A DNA stretch of 64,000 nt from Psettodes erumei (Eukaryota; Chordata; Actinopteri; Pleuronectiformes; Psettodidae), in NCBI GenBank assembly GCA_016785225.1, contig JAFBJZ010000635.1, positions 1,922,001 through 1,986,000 on the forward strand. Reading direction: 5' to 3'. A program made the translations under genes and the position numbers. This document shows positions 24,701 to 37,425 of the stretch, one piece after another (positions within the stretch are counted from its first letter, which is position 1; each line of letters opens with the position of its first letter). The notes beneath the pieces are model-generated. The model was given only the letters and a program-made list of their open reading frames with translations, did not search any database and was not told the origin of the DNA.

Positions 24701-27700
24701 CGTCCCAGCCAGGCTTTGCATGACGGCAGAGTTTCATATCTGCGCTCGTGTCCACAAACAGTTTGCTGCGCTGGAGGTCTAGCCAGCAGTATAAACTGTA
24801 CTTTGTATCCTCCTCATAAACAGTAGTTTGTTGGAAACACTGTCACTGGACTTTCTACTGACTGCAGCTTTTCTCTGATCGGGTCAAATTTAGAATATTT
24901 GCATTTCTACAACTTTATTTTACTATAAAAATGTCAGGTTTGAGTATTCTTGCATATTTATCTGTTTGAATTCAGTGTTTTCCAGCAGTGATATTCATCG
25001 CTGATGAGACTTGACAGTTTGTCCAACTTGTCTTGACATGGATTGCTTGGCTTTCCCTTAAGGCTGATGGATAGTTGCCCAGGAGCCGGATAGATTTCCT
25101 TGGAAACATTTTCAGTATTCCTGACAAATAAAGGTAGAGGCTGTAGCTCGTCCTCGCTTTTCTCTTCCTTTCAGTAGAGCTGAAGTAGTGCTACTACCGT
25201 GTGGGGATATCCTGATCATTTTAGTTTTGGCCCCTGATCGAGACAAAGGTTCTTTTAACATTAAGCATCTGGACACAGCGCACCTCTTATTTATCGATTC
25301 AGCAGTTATGCTCAGAGTGGTGTTCATTAAGGAGATGGATCCACTCTTTTGTGGAATGACAGTTTCCGTTCCCAGAGCAAACACAGGTTTAGAAACAGGT
25401 CAGGCTTTACATCGTGCAGTCAATACAGTTTATCGGGAAAAAATGGATTGGCTTGTGGATCCCCAGAACAACATCACCAGCAAGATTAACTGAAGATCTA
25501 AGAATGGAGATTTCACTGTCAGTTATTAGTACTCCTATGCTGTTATGGAAAAACACGCACATAAAGGAACAAATGGCGTACCACTCCTCTCAGCAGAGCA
25601 GGCTGCTGATGCTCGGTGCCATTTCTTCCCTCTGTTGGTGACTTGCTCTAGCAGTTGCTCTATCAAAGTCCAGTGGGGCTTCATTAGAATGATGATGGAC
25701 ATCAGGCTCCAACAATGGGTGCATTGTTGAATCGCCGGATGTGGGACACAGGACCTTTGTCTTCCCTGCCTTTTTTGTGTGTGTTTACATTACCATAATC
25801 CCGGATCCTACTCTGTTAACATAACAGAAATAAACCGCTGTTTTTGTCTTAGAAGTCTTAAGGGTCTCTGCCATGTATGACTGCTCCGTTTCTCCCAGCC
25901 AGGTTGTTGTGGTACGGTATGTTCTGTGCTATTGCAGTGAACCTGTTCGCCCAAACAACGGCTGAGTGCCGGTAAAGATACGTTGGCCAGAAAAGAGCAG
26001 CCAGCTGCAGACTGAGCTTTTGTCTTACTGCAGTTTCAAAAAATAAATAATAAAAAAAGCTCACGTCGGACTCGTCCTCACCGGTGGCTCTGGCACTGCG
26101 TGCACATGAGCGTGCCAGCTCTGGTGAAGCAGGGTTGGGATTATCTCCCTGACTTTCACCTTCAACAAATGTCCCAAGCTCAGCACTCACGTCTCTGCTG
26201 GCTGGCAGGCTGCGGCTGCTGAAATACGATCAGCCCACAGTTGCAGTGACAGTTTTTTGTTTTTTGGGGGTGGTGGTGGGGTGGGGGGTGTCTGAACACA
26301 TGCACGTGTGTGTAGGAGGGGTCCCACACACTCTTTTGTTTTCCTGTGAAAGCTGAGAAGAAGGAATGTCTGCCTCCCAGCTGTCCTCTGGAGCGCGGAT
26401 GATAGAAGAGAGAAGGGGGTGCTCACTGTTCGCGTCCACTAACATCCTCCCATCTGTTACTCTGGGGCAGAGAGTGTGTCTGTGTGTGTGTGTGTGCTTG
26501 TATCTTAGGGGTTGAAGAGAGGGTCACACAATGGTGGTTACCCCCCACCCCCCGTGCCCTCACCCACTTCGGCCTCTTATGCATATTTAACCCTTCAAAT
26601 GCAAAGCTGCCTGTTGTGTTTTTCGGAGGCACGCTGCTTAAATCTGTCACTGTGCCCCATCCCTCAGCGAGCGGGGACAATGGGGTGTAATGGCAACACA
26701 CGTGGCTCGCTAAATGCATTGCAACAGCAGGGGAGGGCCGGGTGGGGAAAGGGAGGATGTTTCTGTCTGTTTAGAGGCTTCCTTCACCATGGGTGTATGC
26801 AGAGTGTGTGTGGTTGTCTCAGTGTTGCAGCTGCAGGAAGGGATATAATAAGTGGCCGGCCAAGTTCTCTGGAAACGCTCCTCTGCAAGCCCGCAGCTAT
26901 TTGACTCATGTTTTGTGGCAAATTTCCTGTTTACTGTACAAATGACACAGTTGGCTTTGGCACCAGTGTACGATGCGGACATCGCTTGGCCCTTGTAGGA
27001 ATGTGCGGCGATGACGCAAGCACCTGCTGACCCACCGCTCTGCCCGACGCTGGGATCCATACCGTGCGCCCCTGACTATTCTCCCAAAACAGACTGTTGT
27101 CAGTGAGTAACACAAACCTGCTGCAACCTACACTTGCGTAGTGAGTAAACCGTCTGCCTGTATCCGTGTGTACTCAGGCTTTTATATAAACGTGCCGACA
27201 CCTCCCTCACGCTGCCTCCCCCCGTGGTTCATCCTCTTCGCCCTCCTCCTCCTCCGTTCTTCCTCAGTTACTACAGGTCCCTCCACCTCCCCTCAGAGGC
27301 CCTGGAGATGGAACCACATCACGTTTTGGAAAAATGGGTTCCATGCTTTGAGGTTTTAGCCTTGCTCTGCATTCTTTTTGCCATAGTCACCTTTTATAAT
27401 CTCTTTTTTCCACATCTTTCTTTCCCATTACCTTTCCCCTCATTCAGCAAAATGTGCTTTACTTCTCTTTCAGTCCCTCTCCCTTAGTCAGTGACCAGCT
27501 GCTGTGAGTGGACAGAATATGAGAGCAGATATTTGTGTGTGTGTCTCAGTATCGGTGTATCACAACCTCTCAGTCGCTCACAGGAGAACATGACACTGCT
27601 AGTATCGCTCACCCAGACATCAAGCGTCCCCTGTTACGGATCTGTGTCACCCGCCCGGGTCAGCGCGCTGAGTTGTCACCTCACGCCGTTTGAAGTGTCT

Positions 27701-29877
27701 CTCACTGAAAACTCATCTGTGACGTTTATTTGGGTGCGAAAGAAAGTCAGCGCAGACATGCAATGTACATCATATCACATTTTGTAGTTGCGCTATAAGT
27801 CACGTACTTGCAGTTGAACTACGAATTTTGTCTCTTTTTGTGCCTTTTACTACACTGTTCACCAATTTAGTCACTTTGAGTACTTGTAGTACTTGATCGA
27901 CTCACATTAGTGACTTCACTCAGTGAAAACCTGAGTCTGTCTCTGAATTGTTATGTCCAGTAGTTAGTGTCTCAGGTCTGTATCTCCTGGATGTTTCCCC
28001 AGAGCCTCTCTTAAAACTAAAGCCTGCGTCCACTGTCCTAATGCAGGAACATTTTCTCACAATAAATTTTTAAGAAACTTTTCAAACTTTTCTTAAGTAA
28101 AGTGTTTTTGTATTCAGCCACGTGCATTTGCTGCCACGCCCTCTTGTTTTGTTGCTTTCGCTGCGAACACGCACCTCCCTGTTGTCGACGCCACTCAGGA
28201 TAAACTGCTGCTATTACAACACTGTCATTCTTAAAGCATCAGTACTAATAAAACCAGGTTTAATACTGTCTTGGCAGGGTGTTGCAATGCTAAACGTTTG
28301 TAGTGTCTGTGTAGCAGTAGTCTGAGGTACAGAGTAGAACATGTGTGTAATCACAGCATCCCTGGTTTGATTGCAGCTAGGGACCATATCATTAGCTCTG
28401 TCCCCATCCTCCTCATTGTTCCTGTCCTCAGCTAAACTGCCATCTGTCTAATAAGACAAAAAAGCCAAAACGTATTCTCAGGTGAAAGAGACAACAGGAT
28501 GCCCTCTGTCTCTTTCTCTCTCCACTATCCACTGAGAGCAGACATGAATGGGCAGCCCCTTTTCTTCTTTCTAGCACGATCCCACCATGGGCTCCGCTGC
28601 ACTGTACTGCACTCTAATAACAACAGCTTTGCTAAAAATCCCATGGATTAGCGTTAGGGACTGGGGAACGTGGCGAAAAACAAAACACCCTCATCCCAAA
28701 AAATGACAGCAACATCATCAAAAACAACAACAACAGAGGACTTGGAGAGCGGCCAACAAAGGAACAAAAACATATTTACCAGGCCAAAGGAGCATCATCC
28801 TCCTCATCATCCCCTCACCCCTCAGCCTTTAGCTTAATCCAACACATAGCCCCCCCATGCACACAAATTCCCCAGCTTCCCGACACACTTGATCATGAGC
28901 GCGCACACAGTGGAAAACACACCCTCTTTTATGGCCTATTGTTCTGCAGAGCAACCAAACAGCTGGCTGCAGAAGTCATCAGTATCTGATCTGCTCTGAG
29001 CGCTCCCGGCTTGTAATAGAGGATAATTAGAATTTTAATTTGCCTGGGCAAAGAGGGCTAAAACCCTTTTCTCGCCCCCACCAGGGTTCCCCCCTCCCCC
29101 CTTCCAGCCCTCTGAGGGTAAGTGCTGTCAGTAACAGATGGGGAAAGGGAGACATTCACAGCCAGGCAGACACTTCAGAGTGAGGCAGGGGATTTTAACA
29201 CCCCCCACCCCCCATGACCCCAGGCTCCTCCAGCATGGCCCTCAGGCGCGGTATATTGGGATTAGCCTCACAGGCGCTCTGTCCCGGCCCTGTTCTCCCA
29301 CTACAACACGAGTGTTGAACAACCTTTTAGCAATCATAGTCTTTGATCAGCTTACATCTGTGTGCCCACAAGATTTCTAATAGGTTATGCTTGTTTATGC
29401 TTGTCCACTGTATTAACCCAACACCCAAAGCCTAAATCCTGTTAGAGATATCAAAAGCAAACTCAGGATAATCTCTGACTTTAATCGCAAATGTTCTGGA
29501 CATGAACTAATGTATGTTGTTCTTTGCCACTATTTCCACTAGATTTCACAAGACACGCATGACTGTTTTAGTCATTATTGTTTTTAATACTTCTCTGGAA
29601 AAAAAAGAACGTCTCTTGAGCAAAGTCTTCACATCAGAGCAGTGGGAGAACAGCTCATGTTTAACCGTGACTCACTCCCTTCCTCATAAGCACAAAACAC
29701 GGTGTGCCGAAATCCACTCTGGCATCGCTCAGTGCTTTAATGAGGGTTTTTTTCCAGCTGTGTGTGTGTTTACAGAGCCAATATTCAATGTGGGCTGAGC
29801 GGGTGATGGAGAAGGTGGAGACAGCAAGGTTATATATCTTTAGCGCTCTACCACGTCGGGATAGGTTCATTCTTTCT

Positions 29878-29915
<38 letters not shown>

Positions 29916-32900
29916 TGTGCTAGCCCAACCCACAGTGCGGTATGTACTGTAGCACCCTGTTCCCTCCTCCTCCCATTGTTGTTGTACAGAGCCTCTCCCT
30001 AACACTCAGAACGATCAGTCAACCTGCCAAGACATGTCTCCTTTTGGCTCGCGCTTGCTCTGGGCCACCGCGCGCCACGATGCTAACGTTTTCTGTGCTC
30101 GCTTCCCCACTCACGCCCTCTCTCCCCTCCCCTCCCCTTCCTCTCTGTTTGTCAGATGATGAGCACATTTACCCGTCATTTCCTAACCCAACCTCATCTC
30201 TCTTTCTCCCTCTGCTCTGCTTATTGGCAAATGTGGTGTTATTTCAGCCACGCTCAGTTATTTGAAGTCGAGTATATCTATGTATATTTGTCTCACACTT
30301 GTTTGAAGGTAGACGCAGACTTCTTTTGACAGGTGTAATCCCGCAGGAGAACTTGTTTAAGTTAAATCTCTTCGCTGCTCTAAGTAAAAAAAAAAAACAA
30401 AACACTTTGACATTTCTTTATCTTTCTGTGCATTTCTTCATTCATTTTCACTTTTCAAGCTGAAGTGGGTTTGAGTTGTTCTGTTCTCAAGGGATGTAGT
30501 GTGCAAGGAAAGTGTGTGTGTGTGTATTTATGCAAATCTATTCTTTATTTCATGTCTAAAAAAAATGCACTGTCCAATGTGGAAAACTCCTGTTTGTACG
30601 TTGTGCTCTTTGCTCACTAACTGCATGTACGTGACTGTGCGTGTTACAAGGCAGGTGAAGGCTTGCAGCAGAACGTTTAAAACGCAGACTAACCACACGG
30701 TCGATGAAAGTGCTTTAGGTGCAAGTGACATCTGGAAAACACAGATGACGGCAGGAGCTTGTACAGGGTACAGGGCTTTCCTCGCATAGCGCGGGAGAGC
30801 CCGGTTCGGTGGGCTCCTGAAACGACCGCAAGTTTCAGAGTGAGCGTTTTACTGGTGTCATGCTTTGTCTAGACTGACATGACCCCTGTGAACTGATCCC
30901 TCTGTAGGAGTTAAACTTCAGTTCTGGCTGTTTCTTAGTACTTTATCAACAAGCCCTGCAATGATGCAGGGAAGTTCCTTGTGGACTTGACAACTGGCTT
31001 GCAGCTACAAGAATAATTAGCTTGTCCCAATCTGTCTTTAAAAATGTTGTACTTGCTGAGGACATTGTCACTCTTTGAGTTAAAGCCAGATTATTCTATA
31101 TTTCCCTTACAATGGACCTCATCCTCTGGTCTCTACAGTCAGCAGTACGTTTGCATACAGTATCTGGTCTGATGTGATCACTGTAGACTTGCAGAGTGTG
31201 TTTTTTACAGTTCGATTTTCAGGCACTTACAGGATCCAGTATTTGAAACTCTTTGCACGCAGCAGGATTGCAGGGTCTTTATTTAAGAATGGCATAAATC
31301 GACGTTTTTAAATGTGCCCATTTATTTGTGTTTGCACAAGCCTTAATCTCTGAGACAATGAGAAAGCAGTTCAAAAGCCCATGATGATGAATACCATTAA
31401 CGCTCATCAGTCTTCTACAGTGCTATTGACTGCCTCGCAGCGCTCCACAAAAGATCATAACAGTGGCTGCTGGCTAAAGACTATTGTCCTAAACTGCACC
31501 CTAAGGCCTTTTTTTGTCCCCCGCTGCCTCCCGGCCTGGAGTCATCCATTCATCACCTTTACCACCTCCATTAACACCATCTCCTCCTCAGAGGGCCTGT
31601 AATCGCCCTGAGGCGGCTCGGCGAACAACTGCTGAGGTCACGGTGTCAAATGGTATCCTGAAATGTGGGTGAGCGCAGACCACATTCCTGCCTGTGAGAT
31701 TAATGTACGGATATTATATATTACATTATTAGCTCAAAACTAGTTTGAGTTGGATGTACTGCACTTTCTTATTGCTTAAAAGCCAACATAAGACATATGA
31801 CTGATGTGCTGATGCTGCATTGGCTTTTGGGAAACTTGATTTTCTTACATTCTGTAGACCAAATGATTTATTGATTACTCAGGAGAATAATCAACAGAGT
31901 AATTAATAACAAAAGCAATTGTTGGTTGCAGCCATATATCAAAGTGTGTGGAGGGAAAAAAACTAGGATTTGAGAAAGCTATAAGTCAGCCCCAATATCT
32001 CCCGTAGTTTTATATCTGTAGGTTTGTAGTATAACTATAATAACCAGGTGGTGACTCCATGTTTTGTTCCACTTAGCAATTCTTGAGCACACACGCCAGA
32101 TATATGTACCCAGCTGAATTCAATAAGACAGCCTTTGGTTTTACATGACTTAGGGTTGGGAGTGTCTTTGTTTGTGGGTGTTGGCTTTTTTCCCCCTGTG
32201 TATGTGTGTTTGTGTGCACGCGTGAACAGGCACTCGCGCATTTGAGTGTTTGCATTTTGCATTTAATCTTGCGCTGCCAGCTTAGAGCGGCGTTTCTCCT
32301 CGGAGATTAGAGGATGTTAGAGGCACTGCTGTGGAAATAGTCTCTCTTTAAATCTCTAAATAGACACAGAGGCAAGGCAAAGTGGCTGTTTGCAGTGTCG
32401 GCGTGTTTGCTTATGTCAGGCAAGCGATAAGGCAATGCAGTCGACCATGGCTAATATGATTTTTATAAACACTCAGGCCAAGGATTAAACAATGAGCCAT
32501 ATGGTCATTAGTGTTGATGGCATTATTAATGTTCTCCATTGAGGGGGCGTTTCAAATTTACTTATGTTTGCACCTTGTTGCTGAGAAAAATCACTGCAAG
32601 TCCTATAATTTCATTGAATAAATCAAACAGATCAGATGTACAGATGAAGCGTCTTTCAATTGCAATGACAGATTTAATTTTTATACGATAGCCCAAAAGG
32701 GTTTTAGGTGTCAAGGGTTATTACTGAAAAATTTTCCACTGAAGCCAAACCCAGATTCTTGCATAACCACTTAGCCAGATCCGTAAAAGATTTGGTCATT
32801 AGAATCTCTGACATCCACAGAATGTTAGTCAATCCTGGAGACTGGTAATACTGAGAGTCCTGCTGACGTGTCCCTGTTTACACAGGTGTTGCAACGTTCT

Positions 32901-32940
32901 GATTGTGGGCTTAGATTCTCTGCTGTTGTTGGATTGCAGC

Positions 32941-32977
<37 letters not shown>

Positions 32978-35215
32978 CAGTGGAGCTGTGGCGGTGCATT
33001 ACAAGTTGGGATAATTCACTCTCTGGCTGCGATGAAGAATCGCACACAAGACGCTGCGTGACATTGCAACATCATGGATGGAGCACAGGAAGGTGGATCA
33101 AAGCGCAATTAGCCTTGGGTCTTCTGCCTCGTCCTGTCTTTATTGGCTAGCTTAGCGCTTCAGGTCTGTCATTAGAGCCAAGTAAACCCACCATGCTGAA
33201 TGTCTCACTGCCCAAGAGAGAGAGAGAGAGAGAGACCAATGCTGGCGTTTTAATGAGCAGGAGATAATCGTGAGAAATTAGATCTATACGAAGCTGCTTG
33301 GGACATTTTAATCCACTGTAGGCACTTCAGAGACTCTCTGTACTGCACATTGCTGCCGTCCCCACCTGGCCTGTCATGTTGATACAGTGCTTCTCCCATA
33401 CCTGTGTCAAATGCAGCCTAGTTTCACGTAACTGTACCTCTGAGCTTTAATTATCAGCTTGGGCTGTCAACCTGACAGTTTCCCCGTGAAGAGCTGTTTG
33501 ACCCAGTGGCAGCTGCCTGCGGAGGAGACCAGCAGACAGTTTGTGTCAGTGTAATGATCGAGCGGCACAATATTCCAGCAGCCCCACATTCAGGCCTCGC
33601 TCAAATTTATGGTCACGGGAAAACTATTATCAGGGATCTCTGTTAGACCGTTTTGGAGCCAACCATTGCAAACACACCATTAGTGAACACTGGGCTTATT
33701 TGACACATTATTGGTAGATAATTCTTCAAAGAACCAGGCCAATTATGAGACAAATTGTCCTTGTTTTCCCAGCAGGCCTTTAATACATGGAAATCCCAGC
33801 ATAAATTGAAAAATTTAGATACTACATATCCTGTCTAGAGGCAGTTCAACTCCACCATGGTTACTTATACACCTTATAATTAACTTGATACCTTACATTA
33901 TTAAAATAGGGTTCAAAATCCAATTGTGGCTGCAGGCCTGCAGCTGGTAGTTTCTTACATGAGCAGTAAATGATCATGTGTCAAGCCCAAAGGAAGAAGC
34001 TTCATATTTTACTTTTGTCCAGTCCAGAAAGGAAAACCTGCCGAGCTTCTGCTGTTCAGGCCTTTAAGCAGCCGACTAATTCCCTTCTCTTGTTTTGGTG
34101 TCTTCAGGCTGTGCACGGCCACCCGGCGTGCAGCACGGAGACCTGCTGAACCAGACCGAAGCCAACCGGGGATCTTTTCCCCCGGGCACGCTGCTGACCT
34201 ATGGCTGTGAGCCTGGTTACACTGCAGATGCACCCACCACCATCATTTGTACCAGTTCTGGAGCCTGGTCCCAGCAACCACCACGCTGCATCAGGAGCAA
34301 TGGTGAGCAAGATTTCCAAAAAAATAATCATAAGAAGAGAAATACATACACTGTTAACTTCACAAAGAGGCCTAGAAATCCCTTAATACTACTGGACGTG
34401 TACATGGTGTGATGAACTTCATGATGGGTTTCTTTCCTCGCTTCATAAAAAGTCAGATTTATGGACTTCCAAGGCTGAGTGTGTGCTCTCAACACACGCC
34501 TGCATCAAAACAAAAGAAATTGCTTCAGCTCAGTAGCACACTATCAAATCACAAACAGCAGTGTCGTCCTTGAAATCCAGCAGGGAACCCTGGGAAATGT
34601 CAGCCAAATTGATTAAACCTCAAGAATCGCACCACACCACGGGTAGAAATTATAGCCAAAACACGTTCTCTGTACACGGCGACAGACATGGTTCCTAAAA
34701 ATCTCTGTTGCCTCTTCTTGTCTTCTTTTTCTTCCCAGTGTGCTCACCGCCCACTGAACCAGAGAATGGGGGCTACCGCTGTCACCCGTCTCCCTGCCAC
34801 CGCCTCACCCAGAAAACCGTCATCGAGTACTTCTGCGATGAGGGCTACGCCCTGAAGGGGGACTACAAGTTCCTCACCTGCCAGAACGGCGAGTGGGACG
34901 GTCCCATGCAGATTAGCTGCCGACTAACGCCAGGTCTCTGCACCTCAGCTTTCTGTGTGCCATCGTCTTGTGTTTGTTATCACAGGAAACACAGAAGCGG
35001 AATCAGCGAAGCGCTTTCTCACTTGCTCTCTCCCCCGTCTCTGTTCGTGTCCCTCAGACAAAGAGCCGAGCTCTCCGCTGGGTATACCGGCTCTGTCTAT
35101 CGTGGCGTCCACAGCCAGCTCCGTGGCACTCATCCTGCTTTTAGTGGTGCTGTTTGTTCTCGTACAGCCAAAACTCAAGTCCTTCCATCACAGCAGGTAT
35201 GATGCGCGCACACAA

Positions 35216-35246
<31 letters not shown>

Positions 35247-37425
35247 CATTACTACATCCTTACCTGAAATCCTGCAAATGCAATGATAGATTCTAAATTT
35301 TATTAAAATAGACAAATTCATTGATATAAACCAACGAGAATGGTGCTGATGCAATGTCTAACCTGTATCTTAAGGCAGTGGTTGTTAGTTGCTGCTTTTT
35401 TACGATTGATTCTTGCATCCCACATCGTTATTTGGTTGTCTTTTCTTTTCATTTCAATCAGTTCCATTATTATACTACATTATATTATACAGAAACTACA
35501 AGCTTTTTATATTTGCTGCTGTAACACCACCGTCACCTATGTTACAGATTAGCACCAGGTATTTTTGCTAGTCATTCTTTCTGTGGCCACACCTACTATT
35601 TAGAGGTTTTGGTTTTGCTTACGTACAGTCGTCCACAGAAGATCGTAACTAGTTTTACAAGTTGCCATTTCTTTAATACCTGAGAAATGAAAAGTATGAA
35701 TGAAAGTAAAAGTATGAAAAAGAACATAATCCCACCACAGCCGCTGGCCTCTGCTGTGGCTCTGTGATAAAAGGGCCACCACGATTTGATCTAACGCTCA
35801 TTGGCACTCTTGTTGATTGTGTAGTGGGCCCGAGGGCTTAGTGCAGCCTGCTATAAAGAGATTGTACAGTTACCACTAATCAGCTCCACTCAGAGGTTCT
35901 GCTGCGGCACATAAAACACAGGACTGCTTCGCCCCTTTCACCCATCCACACTCCTCTCTCTGTCTGCCTCACTCTTCCTCCGTCCCCTCTGTCCCATCAG
36001 GAGGGAGCAGGGAGTCTCAGGCCAGGGCAGTTCCATCATGGTGGAGGGCGTCCAGGTGACGCTTCCCTCCTACGAGGAGGCTGTGTATGGAAGCGGCGGA
36101 CCCTGCGGTGCTTCTGGTCCTCCTCCCTCTCCGCCGCCTCCTCCGGCTCCTCCAGAGTCTCGAGTCCCCATCGTGCTCTCTGAGGGGCTTCCTCAGGGGG
36201 CCACCGGAGGCCAAGGCCCCAGCAGAAGCCGCCACCACAGAGACTTAGACTTCTGTCTCCCATCCACCTCCTCCTCCTCATCATCCTTCTCCTGCCGTCG
36301 TCATGCAGAGACGGTGCTGGTTCATCAGGCCCCCTCCACCTCCTCCTCCTCCTCCTCTTCTTCATCATCATGGGCTAGAGAGCACCCTGGGGGTGCATGC
36401 GCAGGCCCTCTACCTCTCCGTAGAGACTCTGATAGCAGCGACCAGAACAGTCTTCTTTCTGTCACCTCTACAGATGAATTTTCTGATGGTAAGAGGAAAT
36501 GGACTCTTATTATACATTCATAGAGGGAGACCCTAACTTATTCAGATATTTCAGTTTGACAGATGCACATATTAGTGATAAATCACCTAATTTTAATTGG
36601 TCTTTACATAAACATGTAACGTAAAAACATCCATCCTGTTGTGAGAAATCCCATGACTGTTTTGAAGAATGTAGTAAGGGATTTACTAAGCAGACTAATT
36701 AACAGACAAATAATGTCAGAGTTTAACTGTTTTTAAATCATCTCAAACACATCTTTGGTATTTCTGCACTGCAGTGTCATGAGACTTATCTTGTCCACCT
36801 GTATGCTAAGAGCAAATATCAGCCAGTTTCAGTCCAGCTCAAATAACAAGACGCACAAAGTCATTCAACGTTTTTCCTCAGATGCTGAGAACTAGTGAGG
36901 ATAAAAAAAACCTGTCGAGTTATTTTATTGGCCCACAAAATCAAGATTTTTAGGAGAAATGTTAACCCCTTTCAATGTTATTCATTGTATACACTCAGGA
37001 ACCACTGGAGACATTCAGGAAAGACACAAGCACAGTTTGCATTGAATAAAATATTGCACTCTCTGTGCTGCTAAAGTTTGCTATTTCTAAGAACTTACTC
37101 GCCACATTCCAAACGGCGAATACCTTCAGCTGAACATTTAAACTTAATGTGCATGTAGTGGTAAAACGGCAAGAAATGTTCACACTGAAATGAGAGTAGC
37201 ATTACAAGTAGTCAGTGAGTAGCCTGTCTAATACAAATCTGTGGGTTTTGAATAGACAAGACCACAAATCAGCTGATGTTGAAATGTGTCTGGTGATGGA
37301 AGGGATTGCTGCAGTATTAGAGAGGCACAGGGCTGTAGGTAGAGGGAGGGCTCCATAGCTTCTGCTCTATTCCAACATGTCCGCTCTGTTTCCCTGCAGA
37401 TATTCCCCTGCTGAAGGAAGCATGA
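17159..37425 (+). CDS. susd6: Sushi domain-containing protein 6 (SUSD6/DRAGO), 396 aa
   Basis: Coding exons are 17159-17306, 34108-34302, 34739-34933, 35058-35196, 36001-36488 and 37400-37425 (1191 nt, frame intact). The product is a type I membrane protein: Ser-rich n-region and signal peptide (1-49, hydrophobic core LLLLFTLL); sushi domain 1 (about 51-110, with N-glycosylation motif NQT at 64-66); sushi domain 2 (about 116-175); TM helix (about 193-215, SVALILLLVVLFVLV); basic juxtamembrane QPKLKSFHHSRR; and a cytosolic tail with LPSYEEAVYG (WW-ligand-like, 247-256), ending DIPLLKEA. The TM, juxtamembrane and terminal blocks are nearly identical to human SUSD6 as I recall it. Known of the family: p53-inducible in mammals, and reported to act with TMEM127 and the WW-domain ligase WWP2 in lowering surface MHC-I. 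The ATG was chosen because it follows the exon-2 acceptor and matches the MC(H/D)G start of the family. The donor after exon 4 (GTCTCT) is weak. Confidence 0.93.
18012..18056. repeat. (CA)n microsatellite
   Basis: Uninterrupted CA dinucleotide run of about 22 units in susd6 intron 2; a shorter CA run precedes it near 17977-17991. Confidence 0.95.
21691..21722. repeat. (TG)n-(GA)n compound microsatellite
   Basis: About 11 TG units followed directly by a GA run, in susd6 intron 2. Confidence 0.95.
29883..29912. repeat. (CT)n microsatellite
   Basis: About 15 CT units in susd6 intron 2. Confidence 0.95.
31853..31937. repeat. Terminal fragment of the GATTAATCG-type teleost repeat
   Basis: The stretch GTAGACCAAATGATTTATTG, then AATAATCAACAGAGTAATTAA and finally GTTGGTTGCAGCC, follows base for base with substitutions the familiar AGACCAAACGATTAATCG...ATCGTTAGTTGCAGCC end of a very common fish element. 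Opposite orientation to the copy at 13548. Confidence 0.6.
32945..32974. repeat. (GT)n microsatellite
   Basis: About 15 GT units in susd6 intron 2. Confidence 0.95.
33215..33234. repeat. (AG)n microsatellite
   Basis: About 10 AG units in susd6 intron 2. Confidence 0.9.
34108..34302 (+). CDS. susd6: susd6 first sushi (CCP) exon, symmetric phase 1-1
   Basis: The 195-nt exon encodes one complete complement-control-protein module with the four expected cysteines (CARPPG..., LTYGCEPGY, TIICTSSGAW, PPRC). It starts and ends in phase 1, so it can be skipped without a frameshift. Skipping would give ...GHAS-VCSPPTEPENGG, which matches the single-sushi arrangement that I recall for human SUSD6. Confidence 0.85.
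35197..37399 (+). other. susd6: susd6 introns flanking the tail exon
   Basis: Introns 35197-36000 and 36489-37399 flank the long cytosolic-tail exon (36001-36488). Apart from the CA run at 35209-35242 they hold ordinary AT-rich sequence; no other feature is seen. Confidence 0.6.
35209..35242. repeat. (CA)n microsatellite in susd6 intron 4
   Basis: CA run beginning about 12 nt after the exon 5 donor (GTATGATG at 35197). Confidence 0.9.

Larger units (their letters stand above)
17307..34107 (+). other. susd6: susd6 intron 2 (16.8 kb)
   Basis: Large intron separating the signal-peptide exon from the first sushi exon. It contains microsatellites at 18012-18056 (CA), 21691-21712 (TG), 29883-29912 (CT), 32945-32974 (GT) and 33215-33234 (AG), and an interspersed-repeat end at 31853-31937. 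A less repetitive, homeodomain-site-like stretch at 32270-32540 may be conserved non-coding DNA. No nested gene could be supported in either orientation. Confidence 0.65.

Noticed and set aside
36036..36371. Arg/Glu-rich antisense frame opposite the susd6 tail exon
   Set aside because: Produced by the complement of TCC/CCT repeats that encode the Ser/Pro-rich tail of susd6.
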